Source of the DNA: Fuerstiella sp041398845
GTDB lineage: Bacteria; Planctomycetota; Planctomycetia; Planctomycetales; Planctomycetaceae
Length of the DNA: 64,000 bases
Assembly: GCA_041398845.1 (NCBI GenBank)
Contig: JAWKTZ010000008.1
Coordinates: 124,001 to 188,000, forward strand
Direction of reading: 5' to 3'
Positions 44,790-53,300 of this stretch are shown here, one piece after another; position 1 is the stretch's first letter; the number at the start of each line of letters is the position of its first letter. The notes beneath the pieces are model-generated. The model searched no databases and was not told where the DNA came from. It saw only the letters and a list, made by a program, of their open reading frames with translations. The position numbers and the translations under genes are program-made.

Positions 44790-45560
44790 ATGAGACAGAA
44801 GGTCCGAACGGCTGTGAAGAATCTGCTCACGGCTGCCCTGGATTTCGCTTTACCATGGCAGTGTCTGCTGTGTCAGTCGACCAATCACAGCGCGGCTTCC
44901 CCCGACAATCGGCGGTCGTTCTGCCAATCCTGCCTTGAACTCCTCGCCCCTGAAATCGAAAACCGCTGCGAACGCTGTGGAGCTGCCGTCGGAGCCTATG
45001 TGATCACCTCAAGAGGCTGTGTTCACTGTCGGAAGAAGCCCATTCGCTTCGATTCCGTCGTCTGCCTCAGCATGTATGACGACGCCATTCGCAAAGCCAT
45101 CCTGTCAGGAAAATGGTCTCATTCCACCGTCATCATGGAAGCACTCGCGCAACTGCTCGCTGACCGAAGGCATGCTGAGCTGCACGCGCTGCGGCCACAG
45201 ATTGTGATCCCGGTGCCTCAGAGTGTCCCGTCACGACTGACACGGCATTTTAATTCGGCCACGCTGATCGCCGATGTCCTGGCACGGCGGCTTGGCGTTC
45301 CAGTGGATCATCACATTCTGAAACGCAGTCGAAATTCGCGACCGCAGAAGCGAGTGGCTGTTCAGCAGCGTTTTGAGAATCAGAAGGACGCGTTTGCGCT
45401 AAACGATGCGCATCTGCTGAAGGGGATGCGAGTACTCCTTGTGGACGATGTGCTCACGACTGGTGCGACATGCAGCGAAGCGGCTAGATTGCTGAAGAAG
45501 AACCGGGCGGCATCCTGCCCGGTCGCCGTGATTGCTCGTGTTCTGGACGCGTCGGCATGA
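44790..45560 (+). CDS. comF: ComF-like amidophosphoribosyltransferase family protein
   Basis: 256 residues. An N-terminal zinc-ribbon region has CxxC pairs ('CLLCQS', 'CQSCLE', 'CERCGA', 'CVHCRK'), then the phosphoribosyltransferase domain with the PRPP motif 'VLLVDDVLTTGATCSEAA' near the end and 'RPQKRVAVQQRFENQKDAF' before it. ComF proteins function in natural transformation or nucleotide salvage; the role here is unproven. It starts 41 bp downstream of the ThiE fusion on the same strand. Confidence 0.87.
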   Translation: MRQKVRTAVKNLLTAALDFALPWQCLLCQSTNHSAASPDNRRSFCQSCLELLAPEIENRCERCGAAVGAYVITSRGCVHCRKKPIRFDSVVCLSMYDDAIRKAILSGKWSHSTVIMEALAQLLADRRHAELHALRPQIVIPVPQSVPSRLTRHFNSATLIADVLARRLGVPVDHHILKRSRNSRPQKRVAVQQRFENQKDAFALNDAHLLKGMRVLLVDDVLTTGATCSEAARLLKKNRAASCPVAVIARVLDASA

Positions 45561-45600
45561 TGATGTGATGACGTTTCCGGGAACGCGATGTCCGGTCGCT

Positions 45601-45701
45601 AGAGGCTCTCTGAAAAAGGGGTCTGACCCTTTGGAGGGCAGCAAAATGACAGTCAAAAAGGCTGCCCGGAGAGGGTCAGACCCCTGTTTCAGAGAGCCTC
45701 T
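45601..45701 (+). repeat. Palindromic element PAL-A copy 4 (101 bp)
   Basis: Arms AGAGGCTCTCTGAAAAAGGG and CCCCTGTTTCAGAGAGCCTCT (shown split) pair. Both arms changed CTATC to CTCTC/GAGAG compared with copies 2 and 3, so pairing is preserved. It separates convergent genes: 40 bp after comF and overlapping by two bases the TAG of the HD-GYP gene. This position fits a shared bidirectional terminator. Confidence 0.88.
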
Positions 45702-47226
45702 AAACGTAGTCCGGTCCAACAAAGCTTTCTTCTTCATCCATCAGCATCAACTGAGTTTCAATGATGTCCCGGGACTTACGGAAGAATGCATCCAGCACCT
45801 GTGGATCAAAGTGCCTGCCACGACCTTCTTCCAGAATTTCGAAGCATTTTTCCCGTGAGAACGGCCGCTTGTACGGCCGGGCACTCGACAGCGCGTCGAA
45901 TACATCGGCAACGGCAACGATGCGTCCTTCCAGCGGAATGTCTTCGCCGGCCAGTCCCAGTGGATAGCCGGAACCGTCCCACTTTTCATGATGTGTCTGA
46001 GCAATCCGGGCGGCAAGCATCAGCAGTGGCGATGATCTCACATGCAGCAGGCTTTCACCGCGCCGCGTGTGCGTTTTCAGCACCTCCCAGTCTTTCTCCG
46101 AAATCGGCTCAATAATCTGCTTGCCGATCGCACAATGTCGCTTCATCAGTTCGTACTGATCAAGGTCCAGCTTGCCGGGCTTGAACAGAATGGAATCCGG
46201 AATTCCGATCTTGCCCACATCGTGAAGCTGAGCTGCCTGTTCCAGCATTGACAGCTTGTTTTCAGGATAGTTCAGCGCCGATGCAATCAGGGCGGCATAG
46301 CGCCCGACGCGGATCACATGATTGCCTGTATCGTTGTCACGGTGTTCGGCGGCGCGAGCCAGACTCAGGATCAACTGTTGACGTGTCGCTTCCAACTGAC
46401 GAGTGCGGCGTTCGACCTGCTGTTCCAGTCGCGCGGCCTCATTGGCCACCATGTCGTAGTGCTGCTTCAGAATGATTGCGTTGCGAACACGAGGCAGCAG
46501 TTCGTCCGGATCCACAGGCTTTGCCAGAAAGTCACTGGCTCCCAGATCCAGAGCCTGACGACGAACACGAGGATCGGTGGCGGCCGTGAGAATCAGCACC
46601 GGAATATGTTGTGTGGCCGGATCCAGCGCCATGACGCGCACAATGTCCAGTCCAGAGATTTCCGGCATGTGAATATCCAGCAGCAGAACATCCGGATGCT
46701 GTTCACGAATCATCACCAGTGCCTGGCGGGGATTATCCGTCGTGATGAAATTGTGATAGCCATCGCCTTTCAGATGCTGCCGAAACGTCATGATGTTCAG
46801 CGGCTCATCATCCACGATCATGATTCGCGCGTCTTTGTTGACGTGCCGCAGACTGACGGCCTCTGTTCGCAAATGCTGCTGCACCACGCTCTTAGGATCG
46901 GCCGACAGGTCTGGCAAAACGACGTCCGCTGACAGACGCTCAGCTTCCACAACCCGGTCGTCGTGCAGGCCGTGTTCAACTGTTGACACCGCCCGCTCGT
47001 CCACGATTGGAAACGACGGAATCTCTGAACCCGTCGGTCGATCTGCGACAACAGGTGTTGCGGCATCAGGTTTTGCGAAATCCAGCGTTGCGGCACCGGG
47101 CACCTCGACAGCCGGCGGCTCGGGCAGGTGGAGTTCATTCTTGCTGCGCAGAGCGTTCAAAGATGCGATGGTGGAACGCACCTCATCAAGAATTGAACGT
47201 CCTGTAGAAGGAGTGACCTCAACCAT
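45700..47226 (-). CDS. Two-component response regulator with HD-GYP domain
   Basis: 508 residues from ATG 47226 (MVEVTPSTG). After a low-complexity N-terminus (1-130) comes a receiver domain: 'IMIVDDE', phospho-acceptor Asp in 'VLLLDIHMPEISG', Lys in 'FLAKPVDPDE' (about 140-260). A coiled linker leads to an HD-GYP domain: 'HDVGKIGIPD', 'IAQTHHEKWDGSGYPLG', the hydrolase of cyclic di-GMP. The cognate sensor kinase is not adjacent. The TAG stop lies at the edge of PAL-A copy 4. It probably lowers c-di-GMP in response to a signal. Confidence 0.92.
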   Translation of the reverse strand: MVEVTPSTGRSILDEVRSTIASLNALRSKNELHLPEPPAVEVPGAATLDFAKPDAATPVVADRPTGSEIPSFPIVDERAVSTVEHGLHDDRVVEAERLSADVVLPDLSADPKSVVQQHLRTEAVSLRHVNKDARIMIVDDEPLNIMTFRQHLKGDGYHNFITTDNPRQALVMIREQHPDVLLLDIHMPEISGLDIVRVMALDPATQHIPVLILTAATDPRVRRQALDLGASDFLAKPVDPDELLPRVRNAIILKQHYDMVANEAARLEQQVERRTRQLEATRQQLILSLARAAEHRDNDTGNHVIRVGRYAALIASALNYPENKLSMLEQAAQLHDVGKIGIPDSILFKPGKLDLDQYELMKRHCAIGKQIIEPISEKDWEVLKTHTRRGESLLHVRSSPLLMLAARIAQTHHEKWDGSGYPLGLAGEDIPLEGRIVAVADVFDALSSARPYKRPFSREKCFEILEEGRGRHFDPQVLDAFFRKSRDIIETQLMLMDEEESFVGPDYV

Positions 47227-47563
47227 AACACTTTCCGACTGGTGGGCGTCTGTTTTTCGCAAGGCTGCGGGACGTTTCCGGCAGCGAATCATGGGTGCGT
47301 CTGACACATGCCTCAGATTGGAAACATCGGCCTTCCCGGGTCGCAAAGTGCAGGATTTGCCAGTTGTCGACTTGATCCGAGATTCCCCTACAATCCGAAT
47401 GGGTGAAAATCCCCGCCTTTTTACGGCCCGGACCATATCGAACGGTCATCCGAACTGTCGGAATTCGCACAGTCCGGGTGGACCTGCTGTGTGAGTTTCC
47501 TCATAATCCGGCCCGCCGTCCGCAAGTCGCAATGCCTATCAAATCAAGAGGTTATGTCGAGTC

Positions 47564-47950
47564 ATGATCAAAGACGATGAACTGGAAAACTTCCGAAACC
47601 TGCTGCGTATGATCCAGGCGCGCGTGCGTGACGACGTGGAACATATGGAAGAGGAAGTCCTGTGTGAACGCGGCGGCGATCATGGATCGTCAAATCACAT
47701 GGCGGAAATGGGGTCCGACGCCTGGAACCAGGATTTTTCACTCAGCATGGTGGAGAAGGATGAAGAATCGCTGAAGGAGATTTCCGCAGCTCTGAGACGA
47801 ATTGACGATGGCACCTTCGGGCTCTGTGAACGCTGTCTGGAAGAAGGTCTGCCGCCATCCAGAGCACGGATTCCCAAAGCCCGACTCAAAGCCCTGCCGT
47901 ATGCTCGGAACTGCGTCGAATGCGAACGGAAGCGGGAAGACGAACAATGA
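47564..47950 (+). CDS. DksA/TraR-family C4-type zinc finger protein
   Basis: 128 residues. A helical coiled-coil (about 1-85) is followed by the zinc finger 'FGLCERCLEEG' ... 'RNCVECERKRE', four Cys in the DksA/TraR pattern. The central 'GSDAWNQDFSLSMVEKDEESL' is conserved among small DksA-like proteins. Such proteins bind RNA polymerase in the secondary channel and modulate transcription. Its stop overlaps the lspA ATG (47947-47950), a pairing common in planctomycetes. Confidence 0.88.
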   Translation: MIKDDELENFRNLLRMIQARVRDDVEHMEEEVLCERGGDHGSSNHMAEMGSDAWNQDFSLSMVEKDEESLKEISAALRRIDDGTFGLCERCLEEGLPPSRARIPKARLKALPYARNCVECERKREDEQ

Positions 47951-48504
47951 CGCATGAACTGCCTCGAAATCGACTGCCCCTGTTCGCTGCTGTGACACTG
48001 ATCTGCCTTGTGGTGGATCTGTGGTCGAAGGAGGCCGTCTTTGAGGCATTCGGGTTGCGCAACGGGACTCCGTGGCTGATTGATTCGTGGGTCCGCTTCC
48101 GTCTGTTCACCAGTCTGAACGAAGGGGCCTTGTGGGGCATGGGCCAGGGAATGGCAAGGATGTTTGCTTTGCTGAGTATCGTGGCGTTCGCCGGCATCCT
48201 GTACTGGTTGTTCATACACAAAGCGGCCGAAAGCCTGTGGCTGACTGTGTCGCTGTCCTTCGTCTCGGGAGGCACTCTGGGAAATCTGTACGATCGACTG
48301 GGATGGCACGGCATTGTCGTTCCGGGACAGAACGAACCGATCCGGGCGGTGCGAGACTTCTTTCACTTTCAGTTTGGCACGTTCGACTGGGCCATCTTTA
48401 ACGTGGCGGACATCTGCCTTGTCACCGGTGCCATCATGCTGATGATTCAGTCATTGATGGCCCCCGCCGATGCCGCCCTGCCGGTCAAGTCCGAATCTCG
48501 CTAA
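47947..48504 (+). CDS. lspA: Lipoprotein signal peptidase
   Basis: 185 residues with four hydrophobic helices. The catalytic aspartates lie in 'GNLYDRLGWHGIV' and 'FNVADICLVTG', and 'LTSLNEGALWGMGQG'-like sequence ('TSLNEGALWGMG') is the conserved loop. It cleaves prolipoprotein signal peptides in the membrane; the window contains at least two lipoprotein substrates (cyclophilin, 50046-50543). The ATG overlaps the DksA-like stop. Confidence 0.93.
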   Translation: MTHELPRNRLPLFAAVTLICLVVDLWSKEAVFEAFGLRNGTPWLIDSWVRFRLFTSLNEGALWGMGQGMARMFALLSIVAFAGILYWLFIHKAAESLWLTVSLSFVSGGTLGNLYDRLGWHGIVVPGQNEPIRAVRDFFHFQFGTFDWAIFNVADICLVTGAIMLMIQSLMAPADAALPVKSESR

Positions 48505-48583
48505 GAACGCCTGAAGAGCCCGACAAGACCGCCGACAGTTCACATCGCGCCTCAGCGTGCAGCATTCAACAGGATCCGGGATT

Positions 48584-48874
48584 GTGGAACTTGACGACAA
48601 GCTCTGTTACTGCTTTCACGTCACGCAGCGTAAGGTGGTCAACTACATTCGCGTTCACCGACCTCAGGTCGCCAGCCAGTTGAGCGAATGCGGGGGAGCA
48701 GGAACCGGCTGCGGCTGGTGCGTTCCTTTTCTTCGAAAGTGTTTTGAAGCCGGAACATTTGAAGCCGGAACAGAGGTTCAGAGCGTGGCTGACGAACTGA
48801 CGGCCGAAGAGTATGCTGCCAGACGGAGTGCCTACATTGCGGCGGGCAAAACACGCGGTCAGGCGGAGCCCTGA
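48584..48874 (+). CDS. BFD-like [2Fe-2S]-binding protein
   Basis: 96 residues starting at GTG 48584 (AGGA upstream); the longer GTG start at 48557 is possible. 'LCYCFHVTQ' and 'TGCGWCVPF' give four cysteines in the CxC...CxxC arrangement of the BFD-like [2Fe-2S] domain, also found in nitrite reductases and bacterioferritin-associated ferredoxin. Function is not known here. The C-terminal 40 residues are Ala-rich and not conserved. Confidence 0.82.
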   Translation: MELDDKLCYCFHVTQRKVVNYIRVHRPQVASQLSECGGAGTGCGWCVPFLRKCFEAGTFEAGTEVQSVADELTAEEYAARRSAYIAAGKTRGQAEP

Positions 48875-49103
48875 TCTGGTGTGGAAATCGATTTCGGGTT
48901 TGTGGCGATTTTGCACAACTGAGGTTTTTGAGCATCATTCTGCATCACCTGACTCGTCGACCGGACGCAGGCGGCAGATTTCTTCAGGAACCTCGGCTTT
49001 CGCCCGAATTTGCAATGACCTGGTACAATCTATGCTCAATAATACGGCTATTGCAGTTCGTCCGGATGCCAGTCCCTGCCGAAAACCGTTGCTGAGTTCC
49101 CTG

Positions 49104-50045
49104 ATGCCACATCGCTATTCACGCCAAACACGTCCCTCAGGATTTACTCTGATCGAACTGCTCGTCGTGATTGCCATCATTGCGATCCTTGTGGCCTTGC
49201 TGCTGCCAGCAGTGCAGCAGGCTCGTGAAGCGGCTCGACGAACTCAGTGTAAGAACAATCTCAAGCAGCTTGGGCTGGCTTTGCACAATTACCACGATGT
49301 AAACGGTATGTTTGCTCCATCTTCCGTCTGGAAGGTTGACTCATCCGACGTTCTGCTCCAGCCGACGGCGGCTCGAAGCTGGCTGTTTCAGATTCTGCCA
49401 TATCTGGATCAGGCCAGTCTGTACAACCAGGCCAACGATTCGTTAATGTCGAATCAGGATCCAATTTCATCGCAGAACCTCACGATGTTTGCCTGTCCGT
49501 CAGACCCAAATTCGGACGCAAAGTTTACTTTTGGACTGGAGATGGGGACCACCAATTATTTCGGAAACGGCAGTCATCGCGGCATCGGAACAAACCAGTA
49601 CTTCTACGATTGCAGCCCGATACCGGATCTGACCTCCGGCACGATCACTCGCCGAGGCGTTCGCATTCGGGATATTACAGACGGCACATCCAACACGCTG
49701 TTGACGGGGGAACGCGGGGTGATCGTCAAATTCGGCGGCTATGGAATGTGGAACTACAGCCTGCTGGGGTGTGCCAGTGGCCACGGCGATACGGTGCTGA
49801 CTCACGATAACTGGGCATTTGCAGTGCCCAACGGCGGCTTGAACTACGTTGGTGGTTTTCGACCGCCAGCCAGCTATAGCGATCCCGTTGGTGATGACAT
49901 CTTTCACTGGTGGAGTCTGCATATCGGCGGAGCCCAGTTCCTGCTGGCGGACGGAAGCTGCCGATTCATTTCCTACAACACCGACTACGGCACGATGGAT
50001 TCTCTGCATCAGCGTAACGATGGCAATGTGATTGGGGAGTTCTGA
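49104..50045 (+). CDS. DUF1559 prepilin-like protein
   Basis: 313 residues. The type IV pilin-like leader ends at 'SGFTLIELLVVIAIIAILVA', with 'REAARRTQCKNNLKQLG' after it; the closing 'GGAQFLLADGSCRFISYNTD' is the H-X9-DG box at the C-terminus. This family is highly expanded in Planctomycetes. The protein is presumably processed by a prepilin peptidase and assembled at the cell surface. The start is ATG 49104, with the longer frame ending at 49032 less likely. The lipoprotein gene follows directly. Confidence 0.92.
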   Translation: MPHRYSRQTRPSGFTLIELLVVIAIIAILVALLLPAVQQAREAARRTQCKNNLKQLGLALHNYHDVNGMFAPSSVWKVDSSDVLLQPTAARSWLFQILPYLDQASLYNQANDSLMSNQDPISSQNLTMFACPSDPNSDAKFTFGLEMGTTNYFGNGSHRGIGTNQYFYDCSPIPDLTSGTITRRGVRIRDITDGTSNTLLTGERGVIVKFGGYGMWNYSLLGCASGHGDTVLTHDNWAFAVPNGGLNYVGGFRPPASYSDPVGDDIFHWWSLHIGGAQFLLADGSCRFISYNTDYGTMDSLHQRNDGNVIGEF

Positions 50046-50543
50046 GTGTCCACCGTGGTCTGCCGCCCCGTCAGCCCTGCCTCGCTGCGATGTCGTTGCA
50101 TCAGCGCTTTCATTATTGTGATTGCCGGCTGTCTTTCCGGATGTGGTTCGGACAGCGATGCTCTGGCTGGTCGAGTGGCGATTGAAGTGTCGGTGCAGAT
50201 CGACGGAACGCCGGTGACCGACGGAACGCTGGTGCTGCGGCCGGAACCCGGACTTCGATGTCCACTGATTCCGGTTCCCGTTGTTGCCGGCGTTGGTCGC
50301 CTTGAGGAATCTGCCGGACCTGTGCCCGGTGCTTATCAGGCCACCTATCGCCCGTCTGCAGCCGGAGCTGACATTTCCGAACATCTCACGAATACCGGGC
50401 GAGTTGACCCGACATCCGCGAAGAGCAACAAACGACCGGCTGTCGGCGTGCCGACTGGTGTGGTCACTCCGAAACGCCCCATTCCCCTGACGATTCCGAA
50501 TTCGAACCCGGCAACTCTGACAGCCGCCTTTTCAAGTTCCTGA
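50046..50543 (+). CDS. Hypothetical lipoprotein, partner of the DUF1559 protein
   Basis: 165 residues with a GTG start directly after the DUF1559 stop. The lipobox is LSGC (Cys about residue 33) within a hydrophobic signal segment 'FIIVIAGCLSGCG'. The mature part 'IEVSVQIDGTPVTDGTLVLRP' resembles the carboxypeptidase-regulatory-like fold that usually follows DUF1559 genes. Function unknown; surface-anchored. Confidence 0.8.
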   Translation: MSTVVCRPVSPASLRCRCISAFIIVIAGCLSGCGSDSDALAGRVAIEVSVQIDGTPVTDGTLVLRPEPGLRCPLIPVPVVAGVGRLEESAGPVPGAYQATYRPSAAGADISEHLTNTGRVDPTSAKSNKRPAVGVPTGVVTPKRPIPLTIPNSNPATLTAAFSSS

Positions 50544-50564
50544 AGAGACGCCGCGTCTTCGACG

Positions 50565-52496
50565 CTACACCTTCACCGGTCGCTTTCGGTCGGGTTCGAA
50601 CCGCAGCATTGTGACGCCCAGAGGCGGAAGCTGAACTTCGATGCTGTTGGCGTAACCATGTGATCCCGGAGTGCTGCTCCAGACTCCACCGGCATTGCCC
50701 ACGTCGGAACCTCCGTACCATCGGGCGTCGGTGTTCAGAAGTTCAGCATAGAAGCCTGCGGACGGCACGCCAATTCGATAGCTGGTTCGCGGTGTCGGGG
50801 TCAGGTTCACCAGCACGACAATCTGCTGATCGCGGGACGCCGTCTGCCGCACAAACGCGACCACACAGTTGGTGCGATCGTCGCCGACAATCCACTGAAA
50901 TCCCTCAGAATGGACGTCGGTGGTGTGCAGTGCGGCCTGAGCGACATACAGGCGATTCAGGTCGCAGACAAGCCGACGAACACCTTCGTGCCGTTCGAAG
51001 GTTCTCAGCACCCAGTCAATTTCCCGGTCGTGGTTCCATTCGTTCCATTGAGCGATCTCGCCGCCCATAAACTGCAGCTTCTTGCCGGACGTCGCGTACT
51101 GCATGCCGTACAGCAGACGCAGATTGGCAAACTTCTGCCATTCGTCACCGGGCATCTGGTCCAGCAGTGAGCCTTTGCCGTGGACAACTTCGTCGTGCGA
51201 CAGCGGCAGCATGAAGTTTTCGGTGAAGGCATAGATTCCGCGAAACGTCAGATCGTTCAGGTGCCACTGACGATGAATCGGATCGCGCCGCATGAATCGC
51301 AGAGTGTCGTTCATCCAGCCCATGTCCCACTTCATGGTGAAACCCAGACCGCCCGTGTAGACCGGTCGAGACACACCGGGCCACGCTGTGGATTCTTCAG
51401 CAATGGTGAGCGTACCGGGAAATTCCGCGTGCATCACCGTATTAAAGTCGCGCAGAAAGTCGATCGCCTGCAGGTTTTCGCGACCACCATACTGATTGGG
51501 AATCCATTCACCGGATTCCCGTGAATAATCCAGATACAACATGGATGCCACCGCGTCGACACGCAGGCCATCCAGATGATAAATATCACACCAGAATCGA
51601 GCACTCGACAGCAGAAACTCGGTCACTTCGCGCCGGCCGTAGTTGAAGATCAGTGTATTCCAGTCCGGGTGATAACCCAGTCGCGGGTCAGCGTGTTCGT
51701 ATAGATGAGTGCCATCGAACTGAGCCAGCCCGTGAGCGTCGGTGGGAAAATGGCCAGGCACCCAGTCCAGCAGCACACCGATGCCCTGTTGATGCAGGTA
51801 GTCGATGAAATACTGAAAGTCATGAGGCGTGCCGAAACGACTGGTCGGTGCAAAGTAGCCGGTCGTCTGGTATCCCCATGACCCGTCAAACGGATGTTCC
51901 GTGATGGGCATTAACTGCACGTGTGTGTAGCCGACTTCCAGAACATAGTCTGCCAGCAGGTGCGCCAGTTCGCGGTAGTTGTGATAAGCCCGGCCGTCAC
52001 CGGGTCTCTTCCATGAACCCGGATGGACTTCGTAAGCAGACACCGGAGCTTCCAGCCAGTTGGTGGAATTTCTTCGATTCAGCCAGTCCTGATCATGCCA
52101 CTCAAAATCCCGCAGGTTCCAGACGATGGAAGCCGTGTCAGGCCGGAGTTCCGCAGCAAATGCCACCGGATCTGATTTCTCAAGAATCCGTCCGTCCTGA
52201 GTCCGAATCGCATACTTGTAGCGAGTTCCCGGAACGGCTCCGGGAACAAAGCCCGACCACACTCCGGTGTCCGAACCCTGCAACCAGTCCTGACTGTGAG
52301 TCCAGCCGTTGCCGTCGCTGATGACGGACACTTCCCGGGCATTGGGAGCCCACACCGCGAATCGCACGCCGCTTTCAAATGCATGAGCCCCAAGATAGCG
52401 GTACAGCGTGGTGCGATCAACAGCCTGTTCAAACGAATGGTTCATGATGCCCACGGATTTTCGTATTCCTTGATCAGCGTCCCGTAACGTACTCAC
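50565..52496 (-). CDS. glgB: 1,4-alpha-glucan branching enzyme
   Basis: 643 residues from GTG 52496, preceded by AGGAAGAAG; ATG 52445 is an alternative. A CBM48 domain (about 30-120) precedes the GH13 barrel with catalytic Asp314 in 'LDGLRVDAVASML', Glu367 in 'TIAEESTAW', and 'LPLSHDEVVHGKGSL'. 'GYFAPTSRFGTPHDFQ' is the branching-enzyme-specific loop. It forms alpha-1,6 branches in glycogen. No other glg gene is nearby, so it stands alone. Confidence 0.95.
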   Translation of the reverse strand: MSTLRDADQGIRKSVGIMNHSFEQAVDRTTLYRYLGAHAFESGVRFAVWAPNAREVSVISDGNGWTHSQDWLQGSDTGVWSGFVPGAVPGTRYKYAIRTQDGRILEKSDPVAFAAELRPDTASIVWNLRDFEWHDQDWLNRRNSTNWLEAPVSAYEVHPGSWKRPGDGRAYHNYRELAHLLADYVLEVGYTHVQLMPITEHPFDGSWGYQTTGYFAPTSRFGTPHDFQYFIDYLHQQGIGVLLDWVPGHFPTDAHGLAQFDGTHLYEHADPRLGYHPDWNTLIFNYGRREVTEFLLSSARFWCDIYHLDGLRVDAVASMLYLDYSRESGEWIPNQYGGRENLQAIDFLRDFNTVMHAEFPGTLTIAEESTAWPGVSRPVYTGGLGFTMKWDMGWMNDTLRFMRRDPIHRQWHLNDLTFRGIYAFTENFMLPLSHDEVVHGKGSLLDQMPGDEWQKFANLRLLYGMQYATSGKKLQFMGGEIAQWNEWNHDREIDWVLRTFERHEGVRRLVCDLNRLYVAQAALHTTDVHSEGFQWIVGDDRTNCVVAFVRQTASRDQQIVVLVNLTPTPRTSYRIGVPSAGFYAELLNTDARWYGGSDVGNAGGVWSSTPGSHGYANSIEVQLPPLGVTMLRFEPDRKRPVKV

Positions 52497-52583
52497 GGTC
52501 TTCTTCCTGACTGCTCATGTCTTGAATACAGCGTCTGCCCCAACTGACATCTTAGGCAACCACGTAAAAAATGCCATGATCCG

Positions 52584-53300
52584 TCACGATCCGGTCGTTC
52601 GCTGGCGAAGTCGTGTAAACAGATTGCGAAAGCTGTTCTTCGTGTCCACGATGACGGGTGTCAGGTCATCCTGGTCATCGTCGTCGGTGGCGGAAATTGA
52701 CAGGCGTGGCTTTTGGAGCGCCGTTTCATCTGGCTCGGGCACGGCAGACATCGATTCCGCTCCGGCCGCCTGTCGCAGGCGACCGACGGACTGAGTGACA
52801 ATCTGCTGTCGCGCCTGTTTCAGCAGCCCGGGAACGTACTGCTGTTCCTGCTGGTCTTCGTCTTCCGTCACCGCCGACTGCTGCATTTCCGCCATGTCGA
52901 CAAGGGAGACATCCCGGTCCTCATCGCAGATGACTCGATCCAGATGCATCGGATAGAAACCGTGCTGCGGATCGATATGTGTGGTGCCGATGTCGGTGCG
53001 AGCGTCTGTCGTCAGGTCGTCATCGCCGTCATGAACTTTGTCACACGCTGGTTCAGCATCCGTCGTTCCGTCCATCGCCAGTGAAACAACATCGAGCCGA
53101 TTATCGTCGTGCGGATGGTCTGTCTCGTTGCTGTCATCGTCGAACAGGTCGGCCGGAAAATCGTCCTGACCGCAATGGACGAGCCGCTGAATGCGATCAA
53201 TTGCCGTTTCCGGACTTTCATCATCTGATGATGCCCATGCTGCGGAATCCGTCCTGCGGGTGGAGGGCTGAGTCAGGTTCAGAGCCACGGGTCGCGGCAC
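52584..53300 (-). CDS. Hypothetical acidic protein
   Basis: 238 residues, function not recognised. It is strongly acidic with Asp-rich runs (DDDSNETDHPHDDN) and a basic C-terminal tail (FRNLFTRLRQRTTGS). 'YVPGLLKQARQQIVTQSVG' may be a helix. No signal peptide or membrane segment. Overlaps the start of the next gene's 3' end by 22 bp (53279-53300), so it is likely co-transcribed with the ATPase. Confidence that it is a gene rests on the long frame and this coupling. Confidence 0.55.
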   Translation of the reverse strand: MPRPVALNLTQPSTRRTDSAAWASSDDESPETAIDRIQRLVHCGQDDFPADLFDDDSNETDHPHDDNRLDVVSLAMDGTTDAEPACDKVHDGDDDLTTDARTDIGTTHIDPQHGFYPMHLDRVICDEDRDVSLVDMAEMQQSAVTEDEDQQEQQYVPGLLKQARQQIVTQSVGRLRQAAGAESMSAVPEPDETALQKPRLSISATDDDDQDDLTPVIVDTKNSFRNLFTRLRQRTTGS

